This document shows positions 31,428 to 41,754 of a DNA stretch of 64,000 nucleotides, piece by piece. The position numbers and the translations under genes are program-made. Source of the stretch: Raffaelea ambrosiae (lineage: Eukaryota > Ascomycota > Sordariomycetes > Ophiostomatales > Ophiostomataceae); contig PCDI01000010.1 in assembly GCA_002778195.1 (NCBI GenBank), positions 620,001-684,000 on the forward strand. The letters are read 5' to 3'. The notes beneath the pieces are model-generated. The model saw nothing but the letters and a program-made list of their open reading frames with translations, made no database searches and had not been told where the DNA came from. Position 1 is the first letter of the stretch. Every line of letters starts with the position of its first letter.

Positions 31428-31482
31428 CCACACAACCACACAACCACACAACCACACAACCACACAACCACACACCCATCTC
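31428..31482. repeat. 8-bp tandem repeat (CCACACAA), about 6.9 copies
   Basis: Uninterrupted copies of CCACACAA end 34 bp before the start codon of the dioxygenase gene, so they probably lie in its core promoter or 5' UTR. Confidence 0.95.
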
Positions 31483-31515
31483 CTCCTTGATAATAATTCT
31501 CGCACATCCGCCACA

Positions 31516-32921
31516 ATGCCTGGAAAGACAGTCGTCAGCGTTGAGCCGCTCCAGCCTGCCGAGGGCTCGAAGGTCAACTTCGGCGCTGTGGTCAACAACG
31601 TGGACATTGAGAACCTCACGGGTAAGTCGTAAACGAAGAGAAGGAGAACAAGAAGAATCAGAAAAGAAACAACCCCGCGGTTGCCGTTGTGGAAGAAACG
31701 ATGCCTTGCTTGCACTTGCCACTTGCACACACACAATCCTCGTGTCTTGTCTGCGCTTGCCCAGACAAAACCTTGGGAGAATACCCGTGAAATCGGTAAC
31801 CTCCCGGTAAGCTATTCTTTCTTTGTCTCCAGAATGGCCACGGGCAAAGCATTGCTGACATTTTGTGTTCTCTTTTGCTTCCAGACTCCGAGTTTGAGGT
31901 GATCCGCGAAGCCCTGTTCAAGAACCACGTCCTGGTGTTCCCCAACCAGAACCACGTGTCGCCCAAGAAGCAGTTTGAGCTCACGCAGCGCTTCGACCCG
32001 GCGGGCAGCTCGTACGGCCATGGCAAGACACTGGACGCCAAGAAGAGCGTGCTGCACCCGGACCTCAAGACCATCCCGCACCAGCCGCAGGTGCAGGTGA
32101 TTGGCAACGGCTTCGTGCCCGAGTACGAGGGCCTGCACAACGTCCAGCTGCGCCACCCGCACCACCGCACCTTCCACAAGACGGTGATCCCGGACGCCGA
32201 GGACCTCGACAACACGCGCTTCTACCGCTGGCACATTGACGCCGCCCTCTACGGCCTGGCCCCGCCCGTGGTCACCACGCTGCTCGCCGTCAAGGTCCCC
32301 GGCGGCCGCCGCCAGACCTGCCGCTACGACGACGGCACGGGCGACGAGCTCAACGTGCCGCTGGGCACGACGGCGTTCGCGTCGGGCGAGAACATGTTTG
32401 AGCTGCTCAGCCCCGCGGACCAGGAGTTTGCCCGCACTACGCGCGTCGAGTACGCCGCGCACCCCTACATCTGGATGAGCGGCGCCAAGTCGCGCTCGGA
32501 CGGGCTGGGCATGATCTCGGAGGGCCGCGAGCTGCCGGCCAGCGAGCTGCCGCCCATTGAGCAGGACAAGATCCAGATCCTGCCCATGTGCTGGCGCAAC
32601 CCGGTCACGGGCAAGCTCGCGCTGCAGGTGCACCCCAGCGCCATCCGGCGGCTGCACCTGGCCGACGGCACCGTCATCGACGACCTCGAGCAGGTCCGCG
32701 AGACGGTGCACCGGCTGCAGCGGCCCGGCATCGCACCCGAGCTGGTGTACCCGCACGACTGGAAGGAGGGCGACTTTGTGCTCTTCCACAACCGCGGGCT
32801 GATCCACTCGGTGGTCGGCGCGTTTGCGCCCGAGGAGGTGCGGCTGTTCCGGCAGTGCAACATTGCGGCCAGCGCGCTGCCCGAGGGCCCGGCCGACGTG
32901 TCTGTGCCTGCCTCTGCATGA
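31516..32921 (+). CDS. xanA: Xanthine dioxygenase, Fe(II)/2-oxoglutarate-dependent (XanA type, TauD family)
   Basis: Two exons, 31516-31621 and 31885-32921, 380 aa. It converts xanthine to uric acid using 2-oxoglutarate and O2, a fungal alternative to xanthine dehydrogenase; it is cytosolic. Motifs diagnostic of the XanA branch of the TauD/TfdA family are FGAVVNNVDIENLTD at the N-terminus, HGKTLDAKKSVLHPDLKTIP, GLHNVQLRHPHHRTFHKT, and the metal-binding H-x-D in RFYRWHIDAALYGL (His152, Asp154). The distal His is in NRGLIHSVVGAF (about His343), with downstream Arg candidates for 2-oxoglutarate binding in EEVRLFRQC. The upstream DNA has a UaY-type site and GATA sites. Substrate identity rests on remembered family similarity; a sulfonate/taurine dioxygenase is the alternative. 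Confidence 0.85.
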
Positions 32922-33390
32922 GGTGTCGATATTAGCAAGTGTTTTCTCGTATGGTAACCCGACCTTTTCGTGTCCTTTTTTGTAGCCTTTCCAAAGTCGT
33001 TGGAGTTTGCTAGCGTGGGAGGCGTTTGGCTTGTCCTTTTCCTTTTCCTAAAATCTGAGTATATTTCAGCTCTTTAGACCAATTTGAATAAGAAATCACA
33101 TTATTACACAGAAACTATTGTGCCTATTTTGTGTGACTCGTATTAATAACTTGTTCCGGAGCGAAAAAGACGAGACCTGTTTTGGTGACCTGCCTGTATT
33201 TAGCTGTAGCGCCGCATGGACCCTGTACAGCGCTGCTGACTTATCAAGAACCCCACTCCCAGCCAACGACAGCTCTCTCTGACTGCAGCTCCCTGTTGTC
33301 GTCGTCCATGGACTTGTTCCAAATTGCCTCACAGACGACGGCCCCCTCGACCATATCGCCGTGCTGCCGTAGCCTGGCCACTTGTTTAAC
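32922..33390. other. Intergenic region between xanA and FIG4
   Basis: T-rich 3' flank, then the FIG4 promoter. No gene seen. Confidence 0.6.
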
Positions 33391-34359
33391 ATGGCAGTGC
33401 TCAGCAGCGCAGCCGACGGCACCGCCGACGCGGCCAGCCTGGCCAGCAGCCAGAGCACAGCGACGCTCAAAAACGGCAGCGGCGGCATCAACGACATCAT
33501 TCCAGCCAACCAGCCGTTCCCGCAGCTGCGAAACAACGCGAGCCCCGACGGCGACACGGACCCGGGCACGCCATTGTCCAGCGTGGCGACGAAGGCGCGC
33601 CCTGATGCTGACGACGACAACGACGACGACGAAGACCCTGCGGTGGCCAAGCCGTTCCTGCGGACCTCCAGTCCAGACAATATGACGCCAAGACCGGGTC
33701 CGGGGGCCGTGGACCTGGACCTCGACGACGACGACGACGATGTAGACGTGGAGCTGGACACGGATACCAGCAACGAGACCTGCGGCGGCAGCAGAAACAA
33801 TAGCCCGGGTGGGGGACGCGAGGGGGCCAGCCGCGGCACGGCTGGGAAGAAGAAGAAGAAGACGAAGAACGCGACAGGAGGGGCCGGTGGTGGGCAGGCT
33901 GGCGGGCTGGACGGGGCGGGCAACGAACGGCGAACGGCAGCGGCACACGAGCGGATGGGCCACAAGATGCACAAGTTCACGCTGTACGAGACAGCCAGCC
34001 GGTACTACATTGTCGGAGAAGACGTGACGGGGCGGCGGTTCCGCGTGCTGAAGATCGACCGGACCGGTTCGGAGGACGGCGAGCTGGGCGTCACGGACGA
34101 CAAGATCGTGTACAGCCAGAAGGAGATGACGCAGCTGCTGGACACGATCGACGACGGCAACCGCGGGACGGGCGGGATCAAGCTGCGGTGCACGCTGTGG
34201 GGGCTGCTGGGGTTCATCCGCTTCACGGGGCCCTACTACATGATGCTGATCACGAAGAAGTCCACCGTCGCGGTGATTGGCGGGCACGTGGTGTACCAGA
34301 TTGCGGGCACGGAGCTGATCCCGCTGACGCCGGGGCGGCGAGCGGAGTTCGGACACGGG

Positions 34360-34391
<32 letters not shown>

Positions 34392-37300
34392 GAACAGCGG
34401 GATGGCCAGCACGGGCGGCCCGCACGGGCACGACGGCGGCCACGGCCACCACCACAGCGCCAGCAACGCGGACGAGGCGCGGTTCCTGGCCATCTTCAAC
34501 CACGTCAACCTGGCGCAGGCGTTCTACTTTAGCTACTCGTACGACATCACGCACACGCTGCAGCACAACATCACCAAGGAGCGCGAGGCGCTGGCGGCCG
34601 GGCGGCGCTGGTCGAGCGACGAGGACCACAACACGATGTTTGTGTGGAACAGCCACCTGCTGCAGCCGGCGCGGGCGGCGCTGGCGTCGCCGTTCGACTG
34701 GTGCCGGCCGATCACGCACGGCTACATCGACCAGGCGTCGATCTCGATCTACGGGCGCACGGCCTACGTGGCCATCATTGCGCGGCGGTCGCGGTATTTT
34801 GCGGGCGCGCGGTTCCTCAAGCGGGGCGCCAACGACCAGGGCTACGTGGCCAACGACGTGGAGACGGAGCAGATCGTGTCGGAGGCGAGCACGACGTCGT
34901 TCCACTCGCCGGGCCGGCGGCTGTTTGCCAACCCGCAGTACACGTCGTACGTGCAGCACCGCGGCAGCATCCCGCTCTACTGGACGCAGGAGAACACGGG
35001 CGTGACACCCAAGCCGCCCATCGAGCTCAACCTGGTGGACCCCTTTTACAGCGCGGCGGCGCTGCACTTTGACAACCTGTTTGCGCGCTACGGCGCGCCC
35101 GTGTACGTGCTCAACCTGGTCAAGGCGCGCGAGAGCACGCCCCGCGAGAGCAAGCTGCTGGAGGAGCTCACGCGCGCCATCCGCTACCTCAACCAGTTCT
35201 TGCCGGCCGACAAGCAGATCATCCACCACGCCTGGGACATGTCGCGCGCCAACAAGAGCCGCGACGTCAACGTCATCCGCGTGCTCGAGGGCATTGCCGA
35301 GACGGTGGTCCGCACGACCGGCTTCTTCCGCAACGGCGACGGCACGGGCGAGCTGCCGGCCGGCACGACGACCGGGGCCGGGGCCGGGGCCGGTGTCGGG
35401 GCCGGGGTCGGTGCCGGCCTCGAAGAGACCAACGGATCCGCCCCGGCGCGCGTGCAGAACGGCATCGCGCGGACCAACTGCATCGACTGTCTGGACCGCA
35501 CCAACGCGGCGCAGTTTGTCATTGGCAAGTGCGCGCTGGGCCACCAGCTGCACGCGCTGGGCATCCTGGACGAGCCGTCGGTGGCCTGGGAGACGGACGC
35601 GGTCAACCTGTTCACGCACATGTACCACGACCACGGCGACACGATTGCCATGCAGTACGGCGGCTCGCAGCTCGTCAACACCATGGAGACGTACCGCAAG
35701 ATCAACCAGTGGACCAGCCACTCGCGCGACATGCTCGAGACCTTCAAGCGCTACTACAACAACTCCTTCCTCGACGGCCAGCGCCAGGAGGCCTACAACC
35801 TGTTCCTGGGCAACTACGTCTATGCCGACGACCAGCCCATGCTCTGGGACCTGCCCACCGACTACCACCTGCACCACGCCGACCCGCGCCGCCGCCAGGA
35901 GCAGCTGCAGCTGCACCGGCCCAAGCGCCTGGAGGCCAAGGTGCGCCCGGAGGCCCCGCGCCCGGAGGCCCAGCGCCCGGAGCCCAAGCGCCCGGCGGCC
36001 AAGCGCCTGCACCCCTACTACCACCGAGACTACATCCACTGGTACACGGCCGAGCACCTGCGCCGGCGCACGCTGCCGCCGCTGCCGGACGTCGTGCCCT
36101 CCGGGCCCAGCCCGGACGCGCTGCTCTTTGCCAAGCACGCCCACCTGAAGAGCCCGCCGGCCGCCGTCAGCAGCAGCAGCAACAAGCCGCGGCAGAAATC
36201 CATACAGCAGCAGCAGCAGCAGCAGCAGTACAAGAACCAAGCCCTGGTCCCGACCAAGAAGAACCGCCGAACCCGCAAACACAGCCGCGACCTCAGCAGT
36301 CTGACCGCCACGGGCGGCCACCACACGCTGCCCGCCGCCGCCAACAGCAACAGCAACAGCAACAGCCTCATCCTCAGCAAGTCCCTCGCGTACTTTGACG
36401 ACTACTGGCTCGAGTTCTACCGCCCCTACTTTTTGTCTTCCTTTGCCAAGATGTTCAGCTTCAAGATCAAGTCCACCATGAAGTACATCCCCATCCGCTC
36501 CACGCGCGACGGCCAGTACGACCTCAGCCCATTCAAGGTGCGCAACGAGGTCGGCGCCGGCGGCGAGGCCGACTCGGCCGAGAAGCGCCGCAACCACCAC
36601 CACCACCACCAACCGCAGCACAAGAAGGAGGTCTCGTTTGCCGCGTCGGCCAGCGACGCCGCCGCCCAGATGCGTCTGGCCGCCGTGGTCTCCGGCGACG
36701 ACAGGGACACGGCTTCGATCGTGTCGGGCCAGTCATCGCACACCATCACCATGAACCACCGTGGCGGCGGCGGCGGCGGCGGCGGCGGCTCCTCAGACAC
36801 TGCGTCCGTCAGCGGCGGTGGCAACAACAACAACAGCCACCCCCGTGGTGGCTTCCAGGGCATCATGAAAGACGGCGCCTTCCCTGGTGGTAGCAGCAGC
36901 CCCCGGGTAGGTGGTGGCGGCGGCAACAGCAGTGCTGGAGGAGGAAGCGGCGGCGGTGGTGGTGGTGGTAGTGGCGGTGGCACCGGCACCGGCAGCCCGA
37001 CCATACGCGGCACCGCCGCCGCTGCGACGACGGCGACGACGCCCGCCACGATCACGTCGTCGCCTGCGAGTGCGCGTTTCAGCAGCCACCACGCCCACGC
37101 CGCCTCGGTCACCAGCGCGGGCAGCCAGTACGGCGCCGGCGGTGGCGACGGCCACCCGAGTGGCTACAGTGGCTACGGGACGGGCGGCGGCTACGCCAGC
37201 GGCTACGCCAACGGATACGCCAACAACGGCCACACGCGCTCCTCCTCCAGCGGCATCGCCACGACGCTGGACACCACCATGGTGACCAACGGCGGTCTCC

Positions 37301-37917
37301 TCTTTGAGCCGGACCCGCGGACCAAGCCCAAGCAGTCCACGCTGGAAAAGACGCGCCGCGCCCAGTGGACGTTTGCCAAGATGGTCGAGGGCTCGCTGAA
37401 CCCGTCGGTCCAGGAGACCGAGGACTACGAGCGCTACATCCGGCACCCCCAGAACCTGCCGCTGGTGGTCTCCGACGACCCGGCCGGCAACAACAATGCG
37501 CCACTGCTGTCGCTGCCATCGACGACGACAACGACCACGACCCCGATGACGCCGCGCTCCCCCGGCGGGCGGTCCATCCTGTTGGGGGGCTACGGCGGCG
37601 GCGGCGGCGGCGGCCACAGCCACGGCCACAGCCGCAGCAGCATCGGCGGCAACGAAGAGTACCAGGAGTTTGTCAACGGCAGCTGGAAGACCGACGCGCT
37701 CGGGCTGGGCATCATCAGCAGCAGCAACGGGCAGCCGTCCGGCGGCGGTGCGGCGACGCCTGTCCTGGACGACGAGATGGCCATGTACGCGGAGCTGCTG
37801 CGAGTGCCCGAAAACCCGCTGACGGTGACCGAGGGTGACGCGCAGAAGAAGCGGTACAAGGCGTATCGCAAGTGGCTGCGGGGCAAGTCACTGTTCAAGC
37901 AACAGCCCGTAGACTAG
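33391..37917 (+). CDS. FIG4: Polyphosphoinositide phosphatase Fig4 (SAC domain)
   Basis: Intronless, 1508 aa, far longer than yeast Fig4 (about 880 aa). Fig4 is the PI(3,5)P2 5-phosphatase that also scaffolds Fab1 and Vac14 on the vacuole/endosome. The SAC domain begins near residue 192 (KMHKFTLYETASRYYIVGED) and contains IKLRCTLWGLLGFIRFTGPYYM, WCRPITHGYIDQASISIYGR, the catalytic CX5R motif NCIDCLDRTN (Cys697, Arg703) and the Fig4-specific continuation DAVNLFTHMYHDHGDTIAMQYGGSQL (read in two pieces). The extra length is low complexity: an acidic N-terminal ~190 aa, a Gly run and His-rich insert near residues 325-365, a poly-Gln run near residue 940, and a Gly/Ser-rich C-terminal third (about 1060-1480). 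The first in-frame ATG (33391) is taken as start. Confidence 0.93.
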
Positions 37918-38126
37918 ACTATTAGGGGGGGGGTCAAAGTGAGACAATGTAGGAATAGAGGGATGGGGGGAGGGGAAAAAAAGTCCCGAGGGAGGGAAAA
38001 GGGAGATAGGGACTCCCAGGCGACAGGAGGGCACGAAAGGGAAGAAGAAAGATGGGAACAGGGCAGTCATGTTGGTTCTTTTTTCTTTTTCTTCTTCTGT
38101 TTGTTCTTTTTTTTTCGTCTTTCTGT
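37918..38126. other. Convergent 3' region between FIG4 and TTI2
   Basis: Short G/A-rich then T-rich spacer (poly(G) at 37924-37931) between two converging 3' ends. Confidence 0.6.
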
Positions 38127-40255
38127 CTAGAGAGTGTTTCTGTCTCCAGTTCCTCCGTCTATCCGGAACAAGTCCTTCAACCGCGGCTCTTTGGCTACGA
38201 GCGGCCCAATCTTGGCCGGCACATCGACATCGGCTGCCCGCATGACGGCCAGCAGCGTGTCCGCCGCACGAACGAGTCCGTCTCGCACTTTTTCTTGCCC
38301 ATCACCACCACCCACGCCAGCTCGTCCCGGATCCTCCAGCACGTTCAGCCAGCAGAGCACCAGCATCCGCGTGGTCTCTTCCTGCCAGGGCGTGCTGGCC
38401 AGCCGCGGCCAGCAGCTGGCCAGGGTCGCCTGCAGCGCAGCAATCGTGGCCACGACCGTCGGCGTGTGCCGCATGGCAAAGGGGTCAGTCAGGACAGCTC
38501 CATACATGGGGAGAAGGTCCTAGTATGATTTGGAAGGATAGTTTCCCTGCGTTAGCCATTTGGTTTTTCCATTCTCGTACCATTTGCGGGTTTTTTTTTT
38601 TTTCTCTTTTTGTTCTTCCTTTTTTTTTTTGTGGTACTTTCAAATCGTCTTGTATACCCCCTTTTGTCTTTGCGCATACTTGTTTAATGAGACATATTCC
38701 ATGCTCCAAGTGCTTTTTGAAGTGCTTTTTGAAGTGCTTTTTGTGTGTCCTTTGTAAAAATGGTGCTCACCTTCAAGTGCTTGACAGCGTAGACGCCCAT
38801 AGCCGTCACCACCGCGGCCGTGCTCTGCATCAGGATCTCCACGATGCGCGTAAACTCGCTGGCGTGGAAGTAGCCCGCGTAGATGCCGTCCCGCAGCGTG
38901 CGGTCCAGCAGGGCCGCGGCCGGCTTCGGCGGCATGCTCCGGGGAGTGTTTTCCTTGGTGCCGTCCGCTGCGCCGACGGCGCTGGTCAGGGCCAGAAGCG
39001 CCGCATAGGCGGGCCCCAGCAGCTCCAGCGACTCCTTCTCTGGCGTCAGCCGCGGGAGGAAGAGCAGGGTGGGCATCACCGCGTCGGCCAGGACCCGGTC
39101 GAGGCCGGTCGTGCGCAGCAGCCTTCCTTGGTCGGGCAGCTTGGCGAGGAAGTCGCCGAGCAAGCGCAGCCCGCGGGACCGCACGGCCGTGTCGGCGTCG
39201 TCCACCAAGGCCAGCAGGACGGGTATGAAGAGGGGCCAGTGCTGGCCCAAGAGCTTGTCCTATGCACGGTCAGGGTTTCGGTTCCCGGTTCAGGGGAAAG
39301 GGGGGGGGGCACGGGTGGGACACCGACATCAGAGTGGTCCAACGCCCAGGCAAACACAGAAATGGCCCGCAGGTCGGCGTACTTCCACGGCTTCCTCTGC
39401 CGGGACTCGGCATGCAGCACGTCGCCGCCGCCGCCGGCGGCCTCGCCAAAGGCGGCGGCACGACCGGCGGGGGTGATCGTAGCCGGCCGCGCGCGTGCAA
39501 ACAACCGCCGCAGGTAGCCCTGGAGGATCGCCTCGACGACCCATTCTGTCGGGATGGGTGGTGGAAGCCACCGCTCGAGCAGCTGTCCCGCAGACGCCGC
39601 TGATGCCCGGGCGGTCCAAGGCTGGGTGGTATCGGCGGCCGCCACGAGAGTGAGGACGAGCTGGACATCGTCGTCGTCGTCTGACGATACAAGCCCTCGT
39701 GTGCCCACAAGAAGCTGCAGGACGGCTATGCTGTCCCCGGCGACAGAGCGACAGCGCTGGACGACATGCGCGCGGTGCTCCGTATTTTCCGGTTTGCTGC
39801 TCTCTTCGTCGTCGTTGTCCCCCTCCTCCTCCTCCACGATTGGTGCCATGATTCGTGTAGCAAAGCGCCGTATTTGCCGGCGGCTTGCCTCCTCATCGGG
39901 GCCAGCCCGCAACCGCTCTGGCTGCGCCTTGGCTGTTTCGAGGCATACTCGGAGGGCCAGCACCCGGCCTGGTTTGTCCTGGGGATTGCACGGGTTAGAC
40001 CAGTTCTGCAAAGGAAGAAGGGGAAGAAAACCCCAGATATCCATCTTACCAGGTCACAGGAACTGGCCAGTGCCCCGGAAAGTTCCTCGGTTGAGAACTC
40101 TTTGGGTGCATCTAGTCATCTTGGTCAGCTACTAAACGATTCGGCTGGAATGTAGATCTTGACATACAGCTTTTCAACAGGCTCACGTCTGCCCCGGGGC
40201 CTGCCCGGTCTGCTTCCCGGATTAAATCATCAAAAATACGGGACTTGGCCGCCAT
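38127..40255 (-). CDS. TTI2: TELO2-interacting protein 2 (Tti2) homologue
   Basis: Five exons: 40168-40255, 40050-40111, 39328-39978, 38771-39259, 38127-38519; 560 aa. Tti2 is part of the Tel2-Tti1-Tti2 (TTT/ASTRA) chaperone complex that matures PIKK kinases such as TOR and Mec1/ATR. Family features are an FSTEELSGALASSCDL segment at the N-terminus, KPWKYADLRAISVFAWALDHSD, GQHWPLFIPVLLALVDDADTA (a HEAT-like helix pair), a leucine-rich PTLLFLPRLTPEKE block, and DLLPMYGAVLTDPFAMRH followed by a CWLNVLE segment. The start exon is a best-fit model using the canonical donor GTATGT and a CTGAC branch site. The last intron (38520-38770, 251 nt) is long for this genome and carries a tandem repeat. 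Family assignment is from remembered motifs. Confidence 0.8.
38708..38743. repeat. 12-bp tandem repeat, 3 exact copies
   Basis: The unit AAGTGCTTTTTG is repeated three times inside the last TTI2 intron. Confidence 0.9.
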
Positions 40256-40744
40256 GCTGTGATGACTGCGCCGTTGGCCATAGGGAGGTTGGAAGGTGAG
40301 GGTATGGATTTGTCAAGCGGAAGTGTCAAATGGGCAAAATTAGTGGAGGTTCAAAAATAGGCAGCTCCCCGAAATGTGTAACCGCCACTAAAGCCGCTCT
40401 CCTACCAACAAACACGGTGGGCATTGGTTAACTCATGGTGGAATCATCAGCGGCAAACCATGGAAGGCAAACAAAGAGATGAATTTCCTGTTGGTGGATT
40501 CTTTGGAAAGCAGTAATTAAATTTTTACTGTTCGTTTTCTCATGATTCCTAAAATCGAAATAAAAAAATACTCACCCAAACGCCTTCAAATGGATGGAAT
40601 GCACACCAAACAAATCAAGGAACAAGAAACAACGTTCCAGGCCAGATGCTACAATATTATCTCCCGTACTTTGTGATCTTTCATGCCAGTGAACGCTACC
40701 ACACCCTCGCTCGTGACCCGCCCTTGTGCCCGTTCATTGCCACA
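40256..40744. other. Intergenic region between TTI2 and MTR3
   Basis: Promoter side of TTI2 (-) and 3' flank of MTR3 (-). AT-rich patch near 40500-40570. No gene seen. Confidence 0.55.
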
Positions 40745-41754
40745 TCAACTTCTCTGATCTACCGTTTCTTTCAGGGCTGCTACAATCACCTGGTCCGCCT
40801 GCCGTGATGCGTGCAGCGCCTTGTCCACCAACTGCAGATGAAGGGTCCCGTCCGGGGACGGCGGCAGGTCGCCCTTGAGCCACAGGTTGGTCACCTCGTC
40901 GCGGTTCGGCAGGTAGGCCACACAGCACGCGGCCACAATCGAGCCGTGCTCGGCCGGCACGGGATCCACCACCAGCGTCGGGGCGCTGTTCTCGCTGTCC
41001 TCCTCATCCTTGTCGTCGGCGGCACGGACGACGGCCGCCACGCCGCCGGCCACGGTGTCGACACAGTCGATACCTGCGTCGGCCAGGGCTGCCGACGCCA
41101 CGGTGATGCAGCCGCTCAGCACGTTCATCATGCCCCACAGCTCCTCGCCCGGGTCCTGCTCGGGCGATGACCGGTCCTGGTCGGCCTCGATGACGGAGAC
41201 GACAATGTCGACGCCGCTCTTGGGCCACCGCTCGCCCAGGATGGCGCCGCGCAGGGAGGTCTCCAGGTGCACGGCCAGGTCACGCTCGGACGTGTCGCGC
41301 AGATAGCCGCGGCGCTCCTTGGTAGCAAAGGGCGCATATTTGACGTGTGTCGAGAGGATGAGGTGCGGCGAGAAGGGCATGGACCGCGGCAGGGCGCGGG
41401 GTCCGTGGACAGTGCAGCTCAGCTTGAGCCCGGATTCGCCCTGGACGGCGCCGGAGGACAGCTCCAGATAGGCCGAGCCCGAGGCGGAGGGTGTGACGCC
41501 CGTTTGGAGGTCTAGTCGTGAAAGTCAGCCAACCAATTTTTTTTTTCTTTTTTTTTCTCTTTTTCCTCTTCTTTAAAAGCTCTATTTGGAGAGCCATCTC
41601 GCTGCCAGGTTCCCTCGGGGAACTCACAGATTTTTCGTATTGCGTCGTTGGGACGCGTCCGTTCTGTGACCTTGTCCTTCCGCTGCTCCTCCTTGGAAAA
41701 TACAGGCGCATACGTTGCCCCAGCCGGACCGTTGATTCTCCTCCGGTCGGCCAT
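40745..41754 (-). CDS. MTR3: Exosome complex subunit Mtr3 (RNase PH fold)
   Basis: Two exons, 41628-41754 and 40745-41511, 297 aa. Mtr3 is one of the six ring subunits of the RNA exosome in nucleus and cytoplasm, catalytically inactive in eukaryotes. It opens with MADRRRINGPAGATYAPVF and RPNDAIRKI. The 116-nt intron joins in phase 1 to YLQTGVTPSASGSAYLEL, the conserved RNase-PH-like first strands. VHGPRALPRSMPFSP, RDLAVHLETSLRGAILGERWPKS and a C-terminal ALADAGIDCVDTVAGGVAA segment (helix and strand pair of the RNase PH fold) follow. A DKDEEDSENS acidic insert is lineage-specific. Confidence 0.85.

Larger units (their letters stand above)
30356..31515. promoter_or_regulatory. Upstream region of the xanthine dioxygenase gene
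   Basis: 1.16 kb with no gene. It holds an exact TCGG-N6-CCGA site (30890-30903) and many GATA elements: TTATC/GATAA cores near 30513, 30552, 30644, 30658, 31181, 31278 and 31489, plus GATAG near 30793 and 31369. It ends in an 8-bp CA-rich tandem repeat just before the leader. In Aspergillus nidulans xanA is controlled by UaY (TCGG-N6-CCGA) and the GATA factor AreA, so this layout fits. Confidence 0.6.

Noticed and set aside
31418..31482. CRISPR-like array at the CCACACAA repeats
   Set aside because: The units are contiguous 8-mers without spacers, in a eukaryotic genome.
33244..36621. A 1125-codon open frame on the minus strand opposite FIG4
   Set aside because: It mirrors the GC-rich coding strand of FIG4, is rich in Val/Ala/Arg/His as antisense frames of such genes are, and has no motif. 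The plus strand carries a complete SAC domain.
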